Shown here: in pieces, positions 59,719 to 64,000 of the stretch | Numbering within the stretch: the stretch's first letter is position 1 | Layout: the number at the start of each line of letters is the position of its first letter | Assembly (NCBI RefSeq): GCF_003751445.1 | Contig: NZ_RJUU01000001.1 | Span: forward strand, 2,671,001-2,735,000 | Length of the DNA: 64,000 nt | Direction of reading: 5' to 3' | DNA from: Streptomyces sp. 840.1 | GTDB taxonomy: Bacteria > Actinomycetota > Actinomycetes > Streptomycetales > Streptomycetaceae | Notes under the pieces: model-generated | Databases searched by the model: none | What the model was told of the DNA's origin: nothing | What the model saw: the letters and a program-made list of their open reading frames with translations, nothing else | Position numbers and translations under genes: made by a program

Positions 59719-60582
59719 GTGGCGGCAGGCGAGTCGAGTGGATCCGTGGTGCGGCGCATCCTGCTGGGCTCACAGCTCAGACGGCTGCGTGACTCGCGCG
59801 GTATCACCCGTGAGGCGGCCGGCTACTCCATCCGGGCTTCCGAATCGAAGATCAGCCGCATGGAGTTGGGACGGGTGAGCTTCAAGGCCAGGGACGTCGA
59901 GGACCTGCTCACGCTCTACGGCGTCACGGACGAGGGCGAGCGCGACTCCCTGCTCGGCCTGGCGCGGGAGGCCAACGTGGCGGGCTGGTGGCACAGTTTC
60001 GGCGATGTGCTGCCCGGCTGGTTCCAGACGTATATCGGTCTGGAAGGGGCGGCCTCGCTCATCCGGATCTACGAAGTCCAGTTCGTTCACGGCCTGTTGC
60101 AGACCGAGGGCTACGCCCACGCGGTCGTCTCCCGGGGCATGCGCGGCGCCCCCGCCGCCGAGATCGACCGCCGGGTCGCGCTGCGGCTGGAGCGGCAGAA
60201 GGCCCTCGTCGCCGAGCGGGCCCCGCGCTTCCACGCCGTCCTGGACGAGGCGGCGTTGCGCCGCCCCTACGGCGGGCGCGAGGTGATGCGCGATCAACTG
60301 CGGCATCTGATCGAAATGTCGGAACAGCCGAACGTGACCCTCCAGGTGATGCCCTTCAGTTTTGGCGGGCACGCGGGAGAGAGCGGTTCATTCACGATGC
60401 TGCGATTCCCGGAATCCGATCTGTCGGACATTGTCTATTTGGAGCAGCTGACAAGTGCGCTCTATCTGGACAAGGCCGAAGAAGTCGCCCAGTACGAAAA
60501 GGCGATGGTGCGGCTCCACGCGGACAGCCCCGGTCCCGAGGAGAGCCGGGATCTGCTCCGTGGTCTACTCCAACTCACCTGA
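59719..60582 (+). CDS. XRE regulator with DUF5753 ligand domain
   Basis: 287 aa. LLGSQLRRLRDSRGITREAAGYSIRASESKISRMELGRVSFKARDVEDLLTLYGV is the HTH_3-type DNA-binding domain. GLLQTEGYAHAVVSRGM, RQKALVAERAPRFHAVLDEAALRRPYGG and NVTLQVMPFSFGGHAGESGSFTMLRFPESDLSDIVYLEQLTSALYLDKAEEV form DUF5753. It is the usual partner of DUF397. The GTG at 59719 has GGGGAGGG 8 nt upstream; an ATG at 59701 is also possible. Confidence 0.9.
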   Translation: MAAGESSGSVVRRILLGSQLRRLRDSRGITREAAGYSIRASESKISRMELGRVSFKARDVEDLLTLYGVTDEGERDSLLGLAREANVAGWWHSFGDVLPGWFQTYIGLEGAASLIRIYEVQFVHGLLQTEGYAHAVVSRGMRGAPAAEIDRRVALRLERQKALVAERAPRFHAVLDEAALRRPYGGREVMRDQLRHLIEMSEQPNVTLQVMPFSFGGHAGESGSFTMLRFPESDLSDIVYLEQLTSALYLDKAEEVAQYEKAMVRLHADSPGPEESRDLLRGLLQLT

Positions 60583-60636
60583 TATTTCAGTACCATGACA
60601 TCCCCACAGGAGTCTGCACCTGCAGTAAGGGATCGC

Positions 60637-62094
60637 ATGTCCTTCTTCCACGAACTGGCCGACCAGTACATCGACGGTGAATGGCGCACCGGGACCGGCT
60701 CGTGGGACATCATCGATTTCAATCCCTACAACGGGGAAAAGCTCGCCGCGATCACCATCGCCACCGCCGAAGAGGTCGACCTCGCCTACCGGGCGGCCGA
60801 GCGCGCCCAGCGGTCCTGGGACACCACGAGCCCGTACGAGCGCGCCCGGGTGATGGAACGGGCCCTGCGGATCACCGAGGAACTGGCCGAGGAGATCGTC
60901 GAGGCGGTCATCGACGAGCTGGGCGGCACCCGCTCCAAGGCGCGCTACGAACTGCGCGCCGCCCAGGAGTTCCTGCGCGAGGCCGCCCATCAGGCGCTGC
61001 ACCCCGGCGGCCGGATCCTGGCCTCCCCGGTGGACGGCAAGGAGAACCGGCTGCTGCGGCAGCCGGTCGGGGTCGTCGGCGTCATCAGTCCCTTCAACTT
61101 CCCCTTCCTGGTGACGATGAAGTCGGTCGCGCCGGCCCTGGCGCTCGGCAACGCGGTCGTCGTCAAGCCCAACCAGAACGCCCCGGTGGTCGGCGGCGGA
61201 CTGGTCGCCAAGATCTTCCATGACGCGGGACTGCCGGCCGGACTGCTCAACGTCCTGATCACCGATGTGGCCGAGATAGGCGACGCGTTCATAGAGCACC
61301 CCGTGCCCAAGGTGATCTCCTTCGCCGGATCGGACCGGGTCGGCCGCCACGTCGGCGCGACGGCGGGCGCGCTCTTCAAGCGCACCATCCTCGAACTCAG
61401 CGGCAACAGCGCCCTGGTGGTGCTCGACGACGCGGACGTCGACTACGCGGTCGACGCCGCGGTCTTCAGCCGCTTCGTCTACCAGGGCCAGGTCTGCATG
61501 GCCGCCAACCGCATTCTGGTGGACCGGGCGGTCGCGCCCGAGTTCACCGAGAAGTTCACCGCCAGGGTGGCGGCGCTGCGGACCGGCGACCCGCGCGACC
61601 CGGACACCGAGATCGGCCCGGTCATCAACACCTTCCAGGCCGACGCCCTGACCGCACTGGTCGACCAGGCGGTCGCCGAGGGCGCCACGGCGCTGGTCCG
61701 GGGCCGCACCCGGGGCAACCTCGTGGAGCCCACCGTGCTCACCGGGCTCGCGGACGACTCCCCGCTGCTCTCCCAGGAGATCTTCGGCCCGGTGGCGCTG
61801 CTGGTCACCTTCGACGGCGAGGAGGAGGCCGTACGGCTCGCCGACGACAGCCCGTACGGGCTCAGCGGCGCCGTGCACACGGCGGACGTCGAGCGCGGGG
61901 TGCGGTTCGCCCGGCGGATCCGCAGCGGGATGTTCCACGTCAACGACACCACCGTCCAGGACGACCCGCTGGTCGCCTTCGGCGGCGAGAAGGACTCCGG
62001 GACGGGCCGGCTGAACGGCGAGGCGACGGTGGACGCCTTCACCACCCAGAAGTGGATATCGATCCAGCACGGCCGGAGCGTTTTCCCACTCTGA
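60637..62094 (+). CDS. Aldehyde dehydrogenase (benzaldehyde/vanillin dehydrogenase-like)
   Basis: 485 aa NAD(P)-dependent aldehyde dehydrogenase. GVVGVISPFNFPFLV, AVVVKPNQNAP and ISFAGSDRVGRHVG form the cofactor site, ILELSGNSALVVL holds the general-base Glu, and FVYQGQVCMAANRILVD the catalytic Cys. The AAGGGATCGC before the ATG at 60637 supports that start; an ATG at 60595 (with TATTTC 6 nt upstream) would add 14 residues. Substrate not certain; it resembles enzymes oxidising aromatic aldehydes. Confidence 0.9.
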   Translation: MSFFHELADQYIDGEWRTGTGSWDIIDFNPYNGEKLAAITIATAEEVDLAYRAAERAQRSWDTTSPYERARVMERALRITEELAEEIVEAVIDELGGTRSKARYELRAAQEFLREAAHQALHPGGRILASPVDGKENRLLRQPVGVVGVISPFNFPFLVTMKSVAPALALGNAVVVKPNQNAPVVGGGLVAKIFHDAGLPAGLLNVLITDVAEIGDAFIEHPVPKVISFAGSDRVGRHVGATAGALFKRTILELSGNSALVVLDDADVDYAVDAAVFSRFVYQGQVCMAANRILVDRAVAPEFTEKFTARVAALRTGDPRDPDTEIGPVINTFQADALTALVDQAVAEGATALVRGRTRGNLVEPTVLTGLADDSPLLSQEIFGPVALLVTFDGEEEAVRLADDSPYGLSGAVHTADVERGVRFARRIRSGMFHVNDTTVQDDPLVAFGGEKDSGTGRLNGEATVDAFTTQKWISIQHGRSVFPL

Positions 62095-62113
62095 ATCGCG
62101 CACCGCTACTCTC

Positions 62114-62124
62114 GTCAAAATTGA
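62114..62124. promoter_or_regulatory. Possible PadR operator TCAA-AAA-TTGA
   Basis: TCAA (62114) and TTGA (62121) are inverted and flanked by CTACTC/GAGTAG, upstream of the PadR gene. The core is like the two TAGTCAAGTTTGACTA sites downstream. Confidence 0.5.
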
Positions 62125-62142
62125 GTAGAAAGGTGTGTGGGT

Positions 62143-62784
62143 ATGTCCGCGATCCGGCTGCTGGTCCTCTGCGCCGTACGGCAGCACGGCCGGGCGCACG
62201 GCTACCAGATCCGCAACGACCTGGAGTACTGGGGCGCCCACGAGTGGTCCAGCGCCAAGCCCGGATCGATCTACCACGCACTGAAGCAGATGGCGAAGCA
62301 GGGCGTGCTGATCGCTCACGAGGTCGCCCCGAGCACGGCCGGCGGCCCGCCGCGCACCGAGTACGAGATCACCGAACAGGGTGACGCGGAGTACTTCACG
62401 CTGCTGCGCGCGGCCCTGACCTCGTACGACCAGAAGCTGGACGTGCTGTCGGCGGGGCTGGGCGGCATCGTCGACCTGGAGCGGTCCGAGGCGGTGTCCC
62501 TGCTCAAGGAGCGGGTGGCGGGGCTGGCCAGGTGGCGGACGTCGGTCACCGAGTACTACACGCCGGAGGCCGGGCCCGAGTCGATCGGCCACATCGGCGA
62601 GATCATGAACATGTGGGTGCACTCGGCGGACGCCGGGGCCGAGTGGACGCGGGGGCTGATCGCCCGGATCGAGGGCGGCGCGTACACCTTCGCGGGTGAG
62701 GGCGAGCCGTTCGTCGGCGTACTGGCCGAGGGCGAGGAGAACCCCTACGCGACCGGCGAGGCCGATCCCGGGGACGCTCACTAG
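62143..62784 (+). CDS. PadR-family transcriptional regulator
   Basis: 213 aa. MSAIRLLVLCAVRQHGRAHGYQIRNDLEYWGAHEWSSAKPGSIYHALKQMAKQGVLIAHEVAPSTAGGPPRTEYEITEQG is a PadR winged helix; the rest is a helical dimerisation domain of the PadR_C type. The ATG at 62143 has AGAAAGG upstream. Operator-like sites lie at its own promoter and at its stop codon and just upstream of the ABC gene. Confidence 0.92.
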   Translation: MSAIRLLVLCAVRQHGRAHGYQIRNDLEYWGAHEWSSAKPGSIYHALKQMAKQGVLIAHEVAPSTAGGPPRTEYEITEQGDAEYFTLLRAALTSYDQKLDVLSAGLGGIVDLERSEAVSLLKERVAGLARWRTSVTEYYTPEAGPESIGHIGEIMNMWVHSADAGAEWTRGLIARIEGGAYTFAGEGEPFVGVLAEGEENPYATGEADPGDAH

Positions 62785-62843
62785 TCAAGTTTGACGAATG
62801 TGATGCCGACGGATACCTTTCCCTCGCTAGTCAAGTTTGACTA
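62782..62843. promoter_or_regulatory. Two PadR-type operators before the ABC transporter
   Basis: TAGTCAAGTTTGACTA at 62828-62843 is a perfect palindrome (7-bp arms, 2-bp spacer). TAGTCAAGTTTGACGA at 62782-62797 matches except for one base, and its TAG is the PadR stop codon. They are 46 bp apart. Confidence 0.85.
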
Positions 62844-62852
62844 CGAGAGGGT

Positions 62853-63809
62853 GTGGCGATTTTGACCGACGCGATCGTCGTCGAAGGAGTGCACAAGCGA
62901 TACGGCGCCGAACGGGCGCTGGACGGCCTCGACCTCGCGGTGGCCCGCTCCACCGTGCACGCGGTGCTCGGCCCCAACGGCGCGGGGAAGACCACCGCGG
63001 TCCGCGTCCTGGCCACGCTGCTGCGGCACGACGAGGGCCGGGCGCAGGTGGCGGGTTACGACGTACGGCACCGGGCGGGCGAGGTCCGGCGCCGGATCGG
63101 GCTGCTCGGGCAGCACGCGGCGGTCGACGAGCAGCTCGGCGGCCGGCAGAACCTGGAGATGTTCGGGCGGCTGTACCACCTGGGCGCACGCCGGGCGGGC
63201 GTCCGGGCCGACGAGCTGCTGGAGCGGTTCGGGCTCGCGGACACCGGCCGCAAGGCGGTCGCGGAGTACAGCGGCGGCATGCGGCGGCGGCTCGATCTGG
63301 CCGCCTCGCTGATCACGGACCCGGAGGTGCTCTTCCTGGACGAGCCGACGACCGGGCTCGACCCGCGCGGCCGGGCCGAGGTGTGGGCGGCCGTGCGCTC
63401 CCTGGTCGGCGGCGGCACGACCGTGCTGCTGACCACCCAGTACCTGGAGGAGGCCGACCAGCTCGCGGACCGGATCTCGCTGGTCGACGGCGGGCGGGTG
63501 GCCGCCGAGGGCACCGCAGACGAGCTGAAGGCGATGGTGGGCGGCGACCGGATCGACGTCGTCGTCCGCGACGCTGCGGAGCTCGACCGGGCGGCCGGGC
63601 TGCTGCCCGGCGGTGCGGTGGTGGACCGGGACCGGCGGCTGGCCGGCGCCCCGGCGGCGGACCGGATGGCGGCGCTCGCCCGGACCGTGCGGGCGCTGGA
63701 GGAGGCGGGCATCGAGGCCGAGGACATCGCGGTGCGCCGCCCGACGCTGGACGAGGTGTTCCTGTCCCTGACCGGGCGCGGAGCGGACGACGTGGAGGTG
63801 GCGGCATGA
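62853..63809 (+). CDS. ABC transporter ATP-binding protein, DrrA type
   Basis: 318 aa. [19 protein letters not shown] (Walker A), [14 protein letters not shown] (Q-loop), [15 protein letters not shown] (signature), [12 protein letters not shown] (Walker B) and [16 protein letters not shown] (His switch). The C-terminal 90 residues are the DrrA-type regulatory tail. DrrAB pumps export drugs or own metabolites. The GTG at 62853 is used; a TTG at 62862 is possible. The stop overlaps the permease ATG by 4 bp. PadR control is likely. Confidence 0.92.
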   Translation: MAILTDAIVVEGVHKRYGAERALDGLDLAVARSTVHAVLGPNGAGKTTAVRVLATLLRHDEGRAQVAGYDVRHRAGEVRRRIGLLGQHAAVDEQLGGRQNLEMFGRLYHLGARRAGVRADELLERFGLADTGRKAVAEYSGGMRRRLDLAASLITDPEVLFLDEPTTGLDPRGRAEVWAAVRSLVGGGTTVLLTTQYLEEADQLADRISLVDGGRVAAEGTADELKAMVGGDRIDVVVRDAAELDRAAGLLPGGAVVDRDRRLAGAPAADRMAALARTVRALEEAGIEAEDIAVRRPTLDEVFLSLTGRGADDVEVAA

Positions 63810-64000
63810 GTGCGGCGGGCTGGGCGGTATCCGACTCCTGGACCATGACCCGGCGCGAACTGGCGCACTGGGCACGGCAGCCGGTGCAGGTCGTCGTGGG
63901 GCTGGCCTTCCCCGTGATGCTCCTGCTGATGTTCAACTACCTGGTCGGCGGCGGCCGGGGCGTGGAGGGCGACACCGCCGAGTACCTGGTGCCGGGCATG
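63806..64000 (+). CDS. ABC-2 type permease, DrrB type (cut by window end)
   Basis: 65 codons are visible: [50 protein letters not shown]. The [11 protein letters not shown] motif before the first membrane helix is the DrrB start. It is the membrane partner of the preceding ATPase (ATGA overlap). Confidence 0.88.
   Translation, partial: MSAAGWAVSDSWTMTRRELAHWARQPVQVVVGLAFPVMLLLMFNYLVGGGRGVEGDTAEYLVPGM

Overview
The window is chromosomal DNA from a Streptomyces. It has very high G+C, GTG and TTG starts, many 4-bp ATGA/GTGA overlaps, and a bldG locus. The order of genes on the left (acs, HAD phosphatase, Tad/Flp pilus cluster, DEAD-box helicase, bldG, H+-pyrophosphatase, topA, thymidylate kinase, DNA polymerase III delta') matches, from memory, the S. 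coelicolor SCO3540-SCO3563 block, and parts of it match the M. tuberculosis Rv3644c-Rv3667 block.

Left core, 1-35 kb: the first codons of acetyl-CoA synthetase; a SulP-STAS-carbonic anhydrase fusion; a secreted deacetylase-like lipoprotein; a CooC/MinD-type ATPase; a degenerate Fic-fold protein; a HAD phosphatase; a compact Tad operon (CpaE-like, TadA, TadB, TadC, Flp, two TadE-like proteins) that runs into a convergent helicase; bldG and its anti-sigma partner, separated by an unusual intergenic region of hairpins and heptanucleotide repeats; hppA; a lipoprotein; a methyltransferase; a regulator/permease scar; topA; an MFS-thymidylate kinase-coiled-coil fusion; holB; a secreted tripeptidyl-aminopeptidase-like enzyme; and tRNA-Thr(CGT).

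Middle accessory stretch, about 35.2-51 kb: small regulator-plus-enzyme modules with clear operator-like DNA. They are TetR/SDR, an S1-like hypothetical with an SseB-like protein and a WYL fragment, MarR/NUDIX opposite a second enolase across a 13-bp repeat array, TetR with a small membrane protein, a two-component system opposite an ABC exporter, an APH-like kinase, and two neighbouring secreted enzymes (serine protease and intradiol dioxygenase) that carry the same kind of C-terminal chitin-binding module.

Right part, 51-64 kb: a family A DNA polymerase without a 5' nuclease, a quinone oxidoreductase, a DUF2786 protein with a 60-bp repeat after it, an FUSC-type membrane protein, a lipoprotein, a DUF397/ATPase/XRE regulatory set, an aldehyde dehydrogenase, and a PadR-controlled DrrAB-type ABC transporter cut by the window end.

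The signals most worth following are DNA rather than protein: the 13-bp array at 39533-39636, an identical 16-mer placed in opposite orientations at the two promoter regions of the DUF397/ATPase/XRE set, the heptamer array between bldG and its anti-sigma gene, and a TANNNT hexamer exactly 6 nt before the ATG of seven genes, which suggests leaderless transcription. Comparisons with named species and families are from memory; no searches were run.
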